DNA from: Mitsuaria sp. GD03876
GTDB lineage: Bacteria; Pseudomonadota; Gammaproteobacteria; Burkholderiales; Burkholderiaceae_C
NCBI RefSeq assembly: GCF_029840635.1
Contig: NZ_JAOCCU010000003.1
Span: forward strand, 147,893-211,892
DNA: 64,000 nucleotides
Reading direction: 5' to 3'
Positions within the stretch are counted from its first letter, which is position 1. The number at the start of each line of letters is the position of its first letter. Under the pieces are notes generated by a model. That model was not told where the DNA came from. It did not search any database and saw only the letters and a program-made list of their open reading frames with translations. Shown here piece by piece: positions 18,389 through 26,253 of the stretch. Both the position numbers and the translations under genes were made by a program.

Positions 18389-20164
18389 ATGAACAAGAAG
18401 CCACGCCTGAACCTGCTCAAGAACGAGGACGCCGCCACGCCGGCCGAGACCGTCGACCACACCCGACGCCACCTGGTGCGCGGCGCGCTCGCCGCCGGGG
18501 CGCTGGCCGGCCTGCCGCTGGCGGGCTGCGGCAGCGACGACGACGACGCGCCGCAGGTCGCGGTCGCGTTCAGCCACGGCGTGGCCAGCGGCGATCCGCT
18601 GAGCGACCGCGTCATCCTGTGGACCCGCGTGCTGGCCCAGGACAGCGCCGACACCCGCGACGTGCCGCTGCGCTGGGAGGTGTCGACCGACGCCAACTTC
18701 ACCGCGATCGCCGCCAGCGGCACCGCGACCGCGCGCGCCGCCAGCGACTTCTGCGTCAAGGTCGACGCCACCGGCCTGCTGGCCAACACCCGCTACTGGT
18801 ATCGCTTCAAGGCCTACGCGGCGACCTCCGCGGCGGGCCGGACGAAGACGCTGCCCACCGGCAGCGTGTCGCAGGTGAAGCTGGCGGTGTTCTCGTGCTC
18901 GAACTACCCGACCGGCTACTTCAACGTCTATGCCGAGGCCGCCAAGCGCGCCGAGGCCGACGGCTACGACGTCGCCGTGCACCTGGGCGACTACATCTAC
19001 GAATACGGCCCGGGCCAGTACGCGAGCGACAACGCCACGGCGCTGAACCGCGTCGTCGACCCGCAGAAGGAGATCCTCGCGCTGGCCGACTACCGCCGTC
19101 GTTATGCGCAGTACCGCTCGGACGCCGACCTGCAGAAGCTGCACGCGCTGGTGCCGATGATCGCGGTGTGGGACGACCACGAGGTCGCCAACGACACCTG
19201 GAAGAACGGCGCCCAGAACCACCAGCCGGCGACCGAGGGCGAGTTCGCCGCGCGCAAGGCGGCCGCGGTGCAGGCGTGGCACGAGTGGCTGCCGGTGCGC
19301 GACGGCACCAATCCGCTGACGATCTATCGCAGCTTCAACTTCGGTTCGCTGATGGCGCTGCACATGCTCGACACCCGCGTGCTGGCGCGCGACGAGCAGC
19401 TGGACTACGCCGACTACATCACCGCGACCGGGCTGGACGCCGCGAAGTTCCAGGCCGACATGGCCCGCGCCGACCGCACGCTGATGGGCGCGACGCAGGG
19501 CCAGTGGCTGCAGGCGCAGATGCAGGCGTCGACGGCGACCTGGCAGGTGCTCGGCCAGCAGGTGCTGATGGGCCGGATGAACATCCCCGCGCCGATCCTG
19601 TTCGAGGCGAACGCGCCGGGCACCGGCGTGTCGGTGTCGCAGTACGCCGCCATCGTGGCCAAGGCGCAGAGCAATCCGGCGGGCCTGACGGCGCAGGAGC
19701 GGGCGGTGCTCGCCGCGCCGAGCATCCCCTACAACCTGGACGCGTGGGACGGCTACCCGGTCGCGCGCGAGACGCTGCTGGGCACCGCGCGCCAGCTCGA
19801 CAAGAACCTGGTCGTGCTGGCCGGCGACACGCACAACGCCTGGGCCAACGACCTGCTGGACGCGTCGGGCAACCAGGTCGGCGTGGAGTTCGCGACCTCG
19901 TCGGTGACCTCGCCGGGCTTCGAGGACTACCTGCCCAAGGAGAACCCGCAGCAGCTCGCCGGCGCGCTGACGCAACTGATCGGGCCGCTGGTCTACGCGG
20001 ACACGTCGCGCCGCGGCTACCTGACCGTGACCGCGACGCCGACCGAGTGCCGCTGCGACTGGATCTTCGTCAGCACGATCCTGAGCCGCGACTACACCGC
20101 GACGGTGGCGCAGTCGCTGCGCACGCTGCCCGGCGCGGGGCAGCGCAAGCTGGTCGGGGTCTGA
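18389..20164 (+). CDS. PhoD-like alkaline phosphatase / phosphodiesterase, Tat-exported lipoprotein
   Basis: A 591-residue secreted metallophosphatase. The N-terminus has a twin-arginine signal (TRRHLVRGALAAG, about 26-38) ending in the lipobox LPLAGC, so export by Tat and lipid anchoring are both suggested. PhoD metal-site motifs follow: FSCSNYP, HLGDYIYEYG, WDDHEVANDTW and LAGDTHNAWAND. Family members hydrolyse phosphate mono- and diesters with Ca2+/Fe3+, often under phosphate limitation; no Pho box was recognised here. ATG 18389 is the first start consistent with the signal peptide. A REP-like repeat follows the stop codon. Confidence 0.92.
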   Translation: MNKKPRLNLLKNEDAATPAETVDHTRRHLVRGALAAGALAGLPLAGCGSDDDDAPQVAVAFSHGVASGDPLSDRVILWTRVLAQDSADTRDVPLRWEVSTDANFTAIAASGTATARAASDFCVKVDATGLLANTRYWYRFKAYAATSAAGRTKTLPTGSVSQVKLAVFSCSNYPTGYFNVYAEAAKRAEADGYDVAVHLGDYIYEYGPGQYASDNATALNRVVDPQKEILALADYRRRYAQYRSDADLQKLHALVPMIAVWDDHEVANDTWKNGAQNHQPATEGEFAARKAAAVQAWHEWLPVRDGTNPLTIYRSFNFGSLMALHMLDTRVLARDEQLDYADYITATGLDAAKFQADMARADRTLMGATQGQWLQAQMQASTATWQVLGQQVLMGRMNIPAPILFEANAPGTGVSVSQYAAIVAKAQSNPAGLTAQERAVLAAPSIPYNLDAWDGYPVARETLLGTARQLDKNLVVLAGDTHNAWANDLLDASGNQVGVEFATSSVTSPGFEDYLPKENPQQLAGALTQLIGPLVYADTSRRGYLTVTATPTECRCDWIFVSTILSRDYTATVAQSLRTLPGAGQRKLVGV

Positions 20165-20176
20165 TCGCTGATCGCG

Positions 20177-20288
20177 GACCCTCACCCCAACCCTCTCCCG
20201 CGGTGCGGGAGAGGGAGTGTCGGGAGAGTCGCTCGGTCCTTCATGGCTCCCTCGCCCGCACTGCGGGAGAGGGCGGGGGGTGAGGGTC
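20177..20288. repeat. REP-like palindromic repeat pair
   Basis: Outer arms GACCCTCACCCC (20177) and GGGGTGAGGGTC (to 20288) enclose two GGGAGAGGG-type hairpins, one of them CCCTCTCCCGC paired with GCGGGAGAGGG. This CCCTCACCCC...CCCTCTCCC theme is a common extragenic repeat in proteobacteria. It sits between the phosphatase gene and the ubiH-type gene and may end the upstream transcript. Confidence 0.75.
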
Positions 20289-20321
20289 GCACGCACGCCG
20301 CGGTCGCGAAAATGCTGGCGC

Positions 20322-20327
20322 TATAGT
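20322..20327 (+). promoter_or_regulatory. -10-like box upstream of the UbiH-type gene
   Basis: TATAGT lies 53 bp before the ATG at 20380 in an otherwise GC-rich region just after the REP-like repeat. No good -35 hexamer is visible at the usual spacing, so this is a weak promoter call. Confidence 0.35.
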
Positions 20328-20379
20328 CCTTCGCATCCGGCCGCCTGACGCGGCCGGCGCAGTTTCACGAGGCGATGCC

Positions 20380-21666
20380 ATGACCCAGCCGCCAGAGTCC
20401 CCGCTCCATCTCCCCCACGCCGCGGACGCGGCCACCGACGCCTTCGATGCCGCCTTCGACGGCCATGCGCCGCCGCTGCGGCTGGCGGTGATCGGCGCGG
20501 GCCCGGCGGGCCTGGCGCTGGCGCTGCTGGCGGCGCGTTACCTGCCGCAGGCGCAGATCAGCCTCTTCGACGCGCGCCCGATCGAGCGCGACGTCTCCGG
20601 CGATCCCCGCACGCTGGCGCTGTCGCTGGGCAGCATGCAGTTGCTGCAGCGCCTGCGCGTGTGGCCCGGCGCTCACGCGCAACCGATCCGCGAGGTCCAC
20701 GTGAGCCAGGCGCCGCCGACCTTGTCGAGCCCCTGGTTCGGCGCGTCGGGCGAGCCCGAGGTCCACCTCAGCGCGGCCGAGCAGCGGGTGCCGCAACTGG
20801 GCGCGGTGTTGGCCTACGGGCAACTGGTGGCGCCGCTGCAGGCGGCCTGGCAGCAGGCGAGCGCGCTGGAGCCCCGGCGGCTGATCAGCCGCTTTGGCCA
20901 GGCGGTCGACGGCATCAAGCAGGACCGCCCCGACGAGGTCGAGATCGACGCCGGCATCGCCGAGCGCTTCGACCTGGCGGTCGTCGCCGAAGGCGGTGTG
21001 TTCTCCGACCAGGCGCGCAAGGCGCTGACGCACGATTACCGGCAGAACGCCTGGGTGGGCACGGTGACGCTGTCGCCGGACAGCCCGGTGGGCGTGGCCT
21101 ACGAGCGCTTCACGCGCCGCGGGCCGCTGGCCTTGCTGCCCTTGCCGGACCGCGACGGGCAGCGCCGCGCCGCGCTGGTCTGGTGCCAGCCGCAGGACGA
21201 GGACGAGGTCGACGGCCTGACCGATGCGCAGCGGCTGGCGGTGATCCAGCAGCAACTGCCGGATCGCGTCGGCCGGCTGCTCGGCATCAGCCCGCTGAAG
21301 TGTTTCCCGCTGGGCCTGAACGCCGAGCGCACGCTGGTCGAAGGCCGGCGCATCCGCATCGGCAATGCCGCGCAGACGCTGCATCCGGTGGCGGGGCAGG
21401 GCCTGAACCTGGGTCTGCGCGACGGGTTCGCGCTGGTCGAGGCGCTGCGGCGCGACCCGCAGGTCGACCAGGCGCTGCGCCGCGTCGAATGGCAACGCGC
21501 GCCGGACCGGTGGGCGACGATCCTGACGACGGACTTCCTGGCCCGCACCTTCGCCTGGCGCTGGCCGGGCCTGCCGGCCGCGCGGGGCCTGGGCCTGGCG
21601 GCGCTGCAGGCGCTGCCGCCGCTCAAGCGCGCGCTGGCGGGGCAGATGATGTTCGGCCGACGTTGA
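20380..21666 (+). CDS. ubiH: UbiH/UbiF/VisC-family FAD-dependent monooxygenase
   Basis: A 428-residue flavoprotein hydroxylase of the ubiquinone-biosynthesis class. It has the FAD-binding GxGxxG motif as VIGAGPAGLAL (about 37-47), the family-specific GDPRTLALS segment (about 69-77), and the second FAD motif RIGNAAQTLHPVAGQGLN. A ring-hydroxylation step in ubiquinone synthesis at the inner membrane is the likely role. UbiH, UbiF and UbiI are hard to tell apart, so the symbol is tentative. The first 36 residues are an acidic extension not typical of the family. The downstream MFS gene overlaps its stop codon. Confidence 0.82.
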   Translation: MTQPPESPLHLPHAADAATDAFDAAFDGHAPPLRLAVIGAGPAGLALALLAARYLPQAQISLFDARPIERDVSGDPRTLALSLGSMQLLQRLRVWPGAHAQPIREVHVSQAPPTLSSPWFGASGEPEVHLSAAEQRVPQLGAVLAYGQLVAPLQAAWQQASALEPRRLISRFGQAVDGIKQDRPDEVEIDAGIAERFDLAVVAEGGVFSDQARKALTHDYRQNAWVGTVTLSPDSPVGVAYERFTRRGPLALLPLPDRDGQRRAALVWCQPQDEDEVDGLTDAQRLAVIQQQLPDRVGRLLGISPLKCFPLGLNAERTLVEGRRIRIGNAAQTLHPVAGQGLNLGLRDGFALVEALRRDPQVDQALRRVEWQRAPDRWATILTTDFLARTFAWRWPGLPAARGLGLAALQALPPLKRALAGQMMFGRR

Positions 21667-22889
21667 GCGCCTCCGCCACCTCTTCGGGCGCCTCCGACTA
21701 CGCCGAGCCGGGCACCACGGCCTACCGCCGCATCGCGTTCGCGCTCTTCCTGGCGGGGTTCACGACCTTCTCGCTGCTGTACAGCGTGCAGCCGCTGCTG
21801 CCGCTGTTCGCGGCCGAGTTCAAGGTGGGCGCGGCGGCGAGCGCGCTGTCGCTGTCGCTGGCCACGGGCGCGCTGGCGTTCGCGATCCTGTGCGCGGGCG
21901 CGCTGTCGGAGAGCATGGACCGCAAGCGGCTGATGTTCGCGTCGATGGCGATGGCGGCGGTGCTGAACCTGATCGCGTCGGTGGTGCCGAGCTGGCACGC
22001 GATGCTGGTGGCGCGCGCGATCGAGGGGCTGGTGTTGGGCGGCGTGCCGGCGGTGGCGATGGCCTACCTGGCCGAGGAGATCCATCCGAAGGGCCTGGGC
22101 CGCGCGATGGGGCAGTACGTCGGCGGGACGGCCTTTGGCGGGATGATGGGGCGGGTCGGCGTGAGCGTGCTGAGCGACGCCTTCGGCTGGCGGCCCGCGC
22201 TGTTCGTCGTCAGCGTGCTGGGGCTGCTGGCGGCGGTCGGGTTCTGGTGGTTGCTGCCGCCGTCGAAGCACTTCGTGCGTCGTACCGGCGTGAAGCTGTC
22301 GGAGCACGCGGCGGTGTGGCGGGGCCACCTGACGCACCCGATGCTGCCGCTGCTGTTCGCGATGGGCTTCCTGATGATGGGCATGTTCGTGGCGGTCTAC
22401 AACTACGCCGGCTTCCGGCTGATGAAGCCGCCGTTCTCGCTGAGCCAGAGCGCGATCGGGTTGATCTTCTGCGCCTACCTGTTCGGGATCGCCGCGTCGG
22501 CGACGGCGGGTGGCTTGTCGGACCGTTTCGGGCGGGCGCCGGCGCTGCTGTCGGGCATCGCGCTGGCGACGGTGGGCGTGGGGCTGACGCTGCTGAGTTG
22601 GCTGCCGGCGGTGATCGTGGGGATCGTGCTGCTGACGATCGGCTTCTTCGTGGCGCACTCGGTGAGCAGCGCCTGGGTGGGCGCGCTCGGCGGGCGGAGC
22701 AAGGGCCACGCGGCGTCGCTGTACCTGCTGGCGTACTACATCGGCTCGAGCACGCTCGGCGCGATGGGCGGCTGGTTCTGGGACCACAGCGGCTGGGGGG
22801 CGCTGGCGGGGTATGCGCTGGCTGTTCTGGCGGTGGCGGCGGTCGCGGCGTGGACGCTCCAGGCGCGTCAACGGACCCTCGCCGGTTGA
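21663..22889 (+). CDS. MFS transporter (YnfM-like)
   Basis: A 12-helix major facilitator, about 408 residues. The opening ALFLAGFTTFSLLYSVQPLLP and the loop motif ESMDRKRLM (loop 2-3) are typical of the YnfM/arabinose-efflux-like group. Function is probably efflux of small molecules; the substrate is unknown. No ATG lies in frame before the first helix; the only suitable start is TTG 21663, which overlaps the upstream TGA by 3 bp and implies translational coupling with the UbiH-type gene. The start is therefore less certain than the gene itself. Confidence 0.85.
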   Translation: MSASATSSGASDYAEPGTTAYRRIAFALFLAGFTTFSLLYSVQPLLPLFAAEFKVGAAASALSLSLATGALAFAILCAGALSESMDRKRLMFASMAMAAVLNLIASVVPSWHAMLVARAIEGLVLGGVPAVAMAYLAEEIHPKGLGRAMGQYVGGTAFGGMMGRVGVSVLSDAFGWRPALFVVSVLGLLAAVGFWWLLPPSKHFVRRTGVKLSEHAAVWRGHLTHPMLPLLFAMGFLMMGMFVAVYNYAGFRLMKPPFSLSQSAIGLIFCAYLFGIAASATAGGLSDRFGRAPALLSGIALATVGVGLTLLSWLPAVIVGIVLLTIGFFVAHSVSSAWVGALGGRSKGHAASLYLLAYYIGSSTLGAMGGWFWDHSGWGALAGYALAVLAVAAVAAWTLQARQRTLAG

Positions 22890-22936
22890 AGCAGCTTTAG
22901 GTCATTTCCCCTCGATCGCGGATTCCAAGAATCCAG

Positions 22937-22957
22937 CCTCTCACGACCGTTGAGAGG
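22937..22957 (+). promoter_or_regulatory. Hairpin covering the ribosome binding site of the Fic gene
   Basis: CCTCTCA (22937-22943) pairs perfectly with TGAGAGG (22951-22957) around a 7-nt loop. The 3' arm contains the only Shine-Dalgarno-like sequence (GAGAGG) before the Fic ATG at 22962, so the fold would hide the ribosome site. Confidence 0.5.
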
Positions 22958-22961
22958 CCCC

Positions 22962-23873
22962 ATGCACCCCCACGCCGCCCTTGCCCGATCGACGCGGGCG
23001 ATTCCTCGATTCCCCGAGGAGGAACGTCACTTCTCCCAGCCCGCCCACGCGCGCCCCGCGGCGCCGTTCCGCGATGAGCTCCTCGATCCCGAGCCCGGCC
23101 TCGAGCCGATGCGCGCGGCGCGATGCGCCTTCATCCAGGCGCGCGCCCGGCCGCTCGACCAGCATTTCCTCGCCGAGTTCCTCGTCGACTTCACCTGGGC
23201 GTCATCGCTGCTGGAAGGCAGCAGCTACTCGGCGGTCGACACCGCGACGCTGCTCGCCTGCGGGGAGCGCAATCCGTCCAAGCCGATGGACGAGGCGGTG
23301 CTCGCGCTCAACCACCGGCGGGCGGCGGAGCACCTCTGGGCGCACCCCGATCTCACGCCCGGCAACGTCTGCCGGATGCATGCGCTGCTCACCGACGACC
23401 ACGGCCTCGCGGAAATCTGCGACTCCGACCACTTCCTGCCCGTCGAGCAACGCGGCAAGCCGCGGGAGTTCCAGGACATCCGCCTGCACCAGTCGGCCTA
23501 CCTGCCGCCGTTCCGCCCCGGCACCGGCCATGCGACCTCGCTGCTGGAACGGGTCCTCGCCGTCGCCCGGACGCTGCATCCGGTGCAGGCGGCCTTCTAC
23601 CTGCTCACGCGGGTGGCCTACATCCAGTCCTTCGCCAACGGCAACAAGCGCACCGCCCGGATCGCCGCCAACCTGCCGCTGCTGCAGTCGGGATTGCTCC
23701 CGCTGTCCTATGTCGACGTCGACAAGGCCGATTACCTGCGGGGCATGGTCGCCTTCTATGAACTCGGCAGCACGCGGACCATCGAGCACGTGTTTCTCCG
23801 CACCTACGCGACATCGATCCGCACCGCCTTGGGGACCGGTGACGACACGTCCATCGACCTGACACGAGGCTGA
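22962..23873 (+). CDS. Fic domain protein with degenerate catalytic motif
   Basis: A 303-residue Fic-fold protein. The usual catalytic motif HxFx(D/E)GN(G/K)RxxR appears as QSFANGNKRTAR (222-233): Gln replaces the catalytic His and Asn the Mg-binding acid, while N228, K229, R230 and R233 remain. An inhibitory-helix motif SSLLEG (81-86) matches (S/T)xxxE(G/N) of N-terminally inhibited Fic enzymes. Fic proteins normally attach AMP or another nucleotide to target proteins; this variant may be inactive, do another reaction, or bind only. ATG 22962 is chosen over TTG 22950. It stands alone, with no antitoxin partner visible. Confidence 0.85.
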   Translation: MHPHAALARSTRAIPRFPEEERHFSQPAHARPAAPFRDELLDPEPGLEPMRAARCAFIQARARPLDQHFLAEFLVDFTWASSLLEGSSYSAVDTATLLACGERNPSKPMDEAVLALNHRRAAEHLWAHPDLTPGNVCRMHALLTDDHGLAEICDSDHFLPVEQRGKPREFQDIRLHQSAYLPPFRPGTGHATSLLERVLAVARTLHPVQAAFYLLTRVAYIQSFANGNKRTARIAANLPLLQSGLLPLSYVDVDKADYLRGMVAFYELGSTRTIEHVFLRTYATSIRTALGTGDDTSIDLTRG

Positions 23874-24052
23874 ACACGCCGCTCGGGGTTTGCGAGTACG
23901 TAGTCGCATGCGTGCAATTCGACACGCTTGATGCACCATCCCTCGCGAAGGCTGACGCCGGGCGTCGTGCTGTTTGTTGTTCGTTGTGCCCTGACGCTCT
24001 CGGGTTGGCGTTCCGCCCCCCCTCTAAGACCAGACCCCATTCGGAGACAAAC

Positions 24053-25285
24053 ATGAAGTTCAGCGCGCGTTGGATCACCGCTACCGCCCTGGCCGCCGCC
24101 AGCTTCGCCGCCCACGCGGCCGACCCCATCAAGATCGGCGTGTCGGGCCCGTTCACCGGCGGCTCGTCGTCGATGGGCGTCAGCATGCGCGACGGTGTGC
24201 GATTGGCAGCCCAGGAAATCAACAAGAACGGCGGGGTCTTGGGACGCCAGATCCAGCTGATCGAACGCGACGACGAAGCCAAGAACGAACGCGGCGTCCA
24301 GATCGCCCAGGAACTCATCAACCGCGAGAAGGTCGCCGCCACCGTCGGCTTCATCAACACCGGCGTCGCCCTCGCCGCCCAGCGCTTCTACCAGGACGCC
24401 AAGATCCCGGTCATGAACAACGTGGCCACCGGCTCCGTGATCACCCAGCAGTTCAAGGACCAGCCCGACAACTACGTCTTCCGCAACGCCGCCCACGACT
24501 CGATCCAGGCGCCGATGATCGTCGAGGAAGCCATCGCCCGCCGCGGCTTCAAGAAGGTCGCCATCCTCGCCGACTCCACCAACTACGGCCAGCTCGGCCG
24601 CGCCGACCTGGAGAAGGCCCTCGAGCTCAAGGGCATCAAGCCCGTCGCGGTCGAGAAGTTCAACATCAAGGACGTCGACATGACGGCCCAGCTGCTCAAG
24701 GCCAAGGAGGCCGGCGCCGAGGCCGTGCTCACCTACGGCATCGGCCCCGAGCTCGCCCAGATCGCCAACGGCATGACCAAGCTCGGCTGGAAGGTCCCGA
24801 TGGTCGGCAGCTGGACGCTGTCCATGGCCAACTACATCGACAACGCCGGCCCCGGCGGCGAAGGCGCGCGCATGCCGCAGACCTTCATCCAGGAACCGAC
24901 CACGCCCAAGCGGCAGTCCTTCATCGTCAACTACCTCAAGACGTTCAACCCGAAGAACAGCCGCATCGACTCGCCGGTCTCCGCCGCCCAGGGCTACGAC
25001 TCGATCTACCTGCTGGCCGCCGCCATCAAGCAGGCCGGCAGCACCGACGGCCCCAAGGTCAAGGCCGCGCTCGAGGACCTGAAGACCCCCGTCGAAGGCG
25101 TGGTGACGACCTACAACAAGCCGTTCACCAAGGCCGACCACGAGGCCATCACCGCCAACATCCCGGTGTTCGGCGAGGTGAAGGGCCAGCGCGTCGTCTA
25201 CGCCTACGAGGCCGACTTCAAGGCCGCCTCCGAGGTCAAGGTCAAGGACGTCAACGCCAAGGGCGCGATGCCCCAGAAGAAGTGA
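24053..25285 (+). CDS. Branched-chain amino acid ABC transporter, periplasmic binding protein (LivJ/LivK-like)
   Basis: A 410-residue solute-binding protein (Peripla_BP_6). A classic signal peptide (1-22, cleaved after AAHA) precedes the mature start DPIKIGVSGPFTGG. Lobe motifs such as IELIERDDEAK-like QLIERDDEAK and SAAQGYDSIYLL fit the Liv family. It delivers its ligand to the LivH/LivM permease encoded downstream. Ligands in the family include branched-chain amino acids, amides and urea, so specificity is not settled. ATG 24053 follows a GGAG site at 8 bp. A terminator-like hairpin after the gene probably makes it more abundant than the membrane components. Confidence 0.92.
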   Translation: MKFSARWITATALAAASFAAHAADPIKIGVSGPFTGGSSSMGVSMRDGVRLAAQEINKNGGVLGRQIQLIERDDEAKNERGVQIAQELINREKVAATVGFINTGVALAAQRFYQDAKIPVMNNVATGSVITQQFKDQPDNYVFRNAAHDSIQAPMIVEEAIARRGFKKVAILADSTNYGQLGRADLEKALELKGIKPVAVEKFNIKDVDMTAQLLKAKEAGAEAVLTYGIGPELAQIANGMTKLGWKVPMVGSWTLSMANYIDNAGPGGEGARMPQTFIQEPTTPKRQSFIVNYLKTFNPKNSRIDSPVSAAQGYDSIYLLAAAIKQAGSTDGPKVKAALEDLKTPVEGVVTTYNKPFTKADHEAITANIPVFGEVKGQRVVYAYEADFKAASEVKVKDVNAKGAMPQKK

Positions 25286-25293
25286 CCCCAGGA

Positions 25294-25318
25294 ACGGCCG
25301 CCTCGCGCGGCCGTTTTT
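25294..25318 (+). terminator. Intra-operon terminator after the Liv binding-protein gene
   Basis: ACGGCCGC and GCGGCCGT form an 8-bp stem with a 5-nt loop and end in five U residues, 8 bp after the stop codon. It probably attenuates transcription into livH. Confidence 0.8.
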
Positions 25319-25373
25319 CCGTGCGCCGCCCCCGCGGCGGCGCCATCGTCCCCCCAGCAGTCCCGGACTCCGT

Positions 25374-26249
25374 ATGCAGATCCTGACCCAACTGGTGTTC
25401 AGCGGCATCGCGCTCGGCATGATCTACGCGGTCATCGCCTTCGGCTACCAGCTGACCTTCTCGACCTCCGACACCCTGAACTTCGGCCAGGGCGACGCGC
25501 TGATGCTGGGCGCGCTCGTCGGGCTGACGCTCGTCGGCCACGGCGTCAACTACTGGCTGATGATCCCGATCGTGTGCCTGTTCGGCGCGCTGCAGGGCGC
25601 CTTCGTCGAGCGCATCGGCGTGCGCCCCGCCATCAAGATCAAGTCGGAGTTCGGCTGGATCATGTCCACCATCGCGCTGGGCATCATCTTCAAGAACGTG
25701 GCCGAGAACGTCTGGGGCCGCGACGACCTGAAGTTCCCCTCGCCGCTGCCCGAGGCGCCGATCAAGTTCCTCGGCGCCAACGTGCTGCCGATGGAGATCC
25801 TGGTCGTCGGCGGCGCGCTGGCGATGATGCTGGCCGTGGAGCTGTTCAACCGGCGCTCGATCTACGGCCGCGCCGTCGTGGCGACCTTCAACGACCGCGA
25901 CGCCGCCAAGCTCATGGGCATCAACACCGGGCTGGTGATCACCTTCTCCTACGCGCTGTCGTCGCTGACGGCGGCCTTCGCTGGCGTGCTGATCGCGCCG
26001 CTGACGCTGACCGGCGCCACGATGGGCGCCGTCCTGGGCCTGAAGGCCTTCGCCGTGGCGATCATCGGCGGCCTGACCTCGGGCCTCGGGATCATCGTCG
26101 GCGGGATCATCCTGGGCATCGCCGAGACCACCACCGGCTTCTACCTGTCCACCGGCTACAAGGACGTGCCGGGCCTGGTGCTGCTGCTGATCGTGCTGGC
26201 GCTCAAGCCGGCCGGCCTGTTCGGCAAGACCGCGATCAAGAAGGTGTGA
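25374..26249 (+). CDS. livH: Branched-chain amino acid ABC transporter permease LivH
   Basis: A 291-residue inner-membrane permease with about 8 hydrophobic segments. It has the LivH-family features GYQLTFSTSDTLNFGQGD near the N-terminus and the cytoplasmic coupling region with NDRDAAKLMGIN. It pairs with the LivM half of the next gene product. The start ATG 25374 lies about 55 bp after the intra-operon terminator; the gap to the next gene is 4 bp, showing tight operon structure. Confidence 0.93.
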   Translation: MQILTQLVFSGIALGMIYAVIAFGYQLTFSTSDTLNFGQGDALMLGALVGLTLVGHGVNYWLMIPIVCLFGALQGAFVERIGVRPAIKIKSEFGWIMSTIALGIIFKNVAENVWGRDDLKFPSPLPEAPIKFLGANVLPMEILVVGGALAMMLAVELFNRRSIYGRAVVATFNDRDAAKLMGINTGLVITFSYALSSLTAAFAGVLIAPLTLTGATMGAVLGLKAFAVAIIGGLTSGLGIIVGGIILGIAETTTGFYLSTGYKDVPGLVLLLIVLALKPAGLFGKTAIKKV

Positions 26250-26253
26250 CGTC

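Noticed and set aside
20177..20288. Possible short CRISPR array
   Set aside because: Repeats are palindromic copies facing each other without regular spacers; this is a REP-type element.
16994..20296. 1100-codon minus-strand frame across the PhoD-like and aldo/keto reductase genes
   Set aside because: It is the shadow of two real genes with clear catalytic motifs; no domain is seen.
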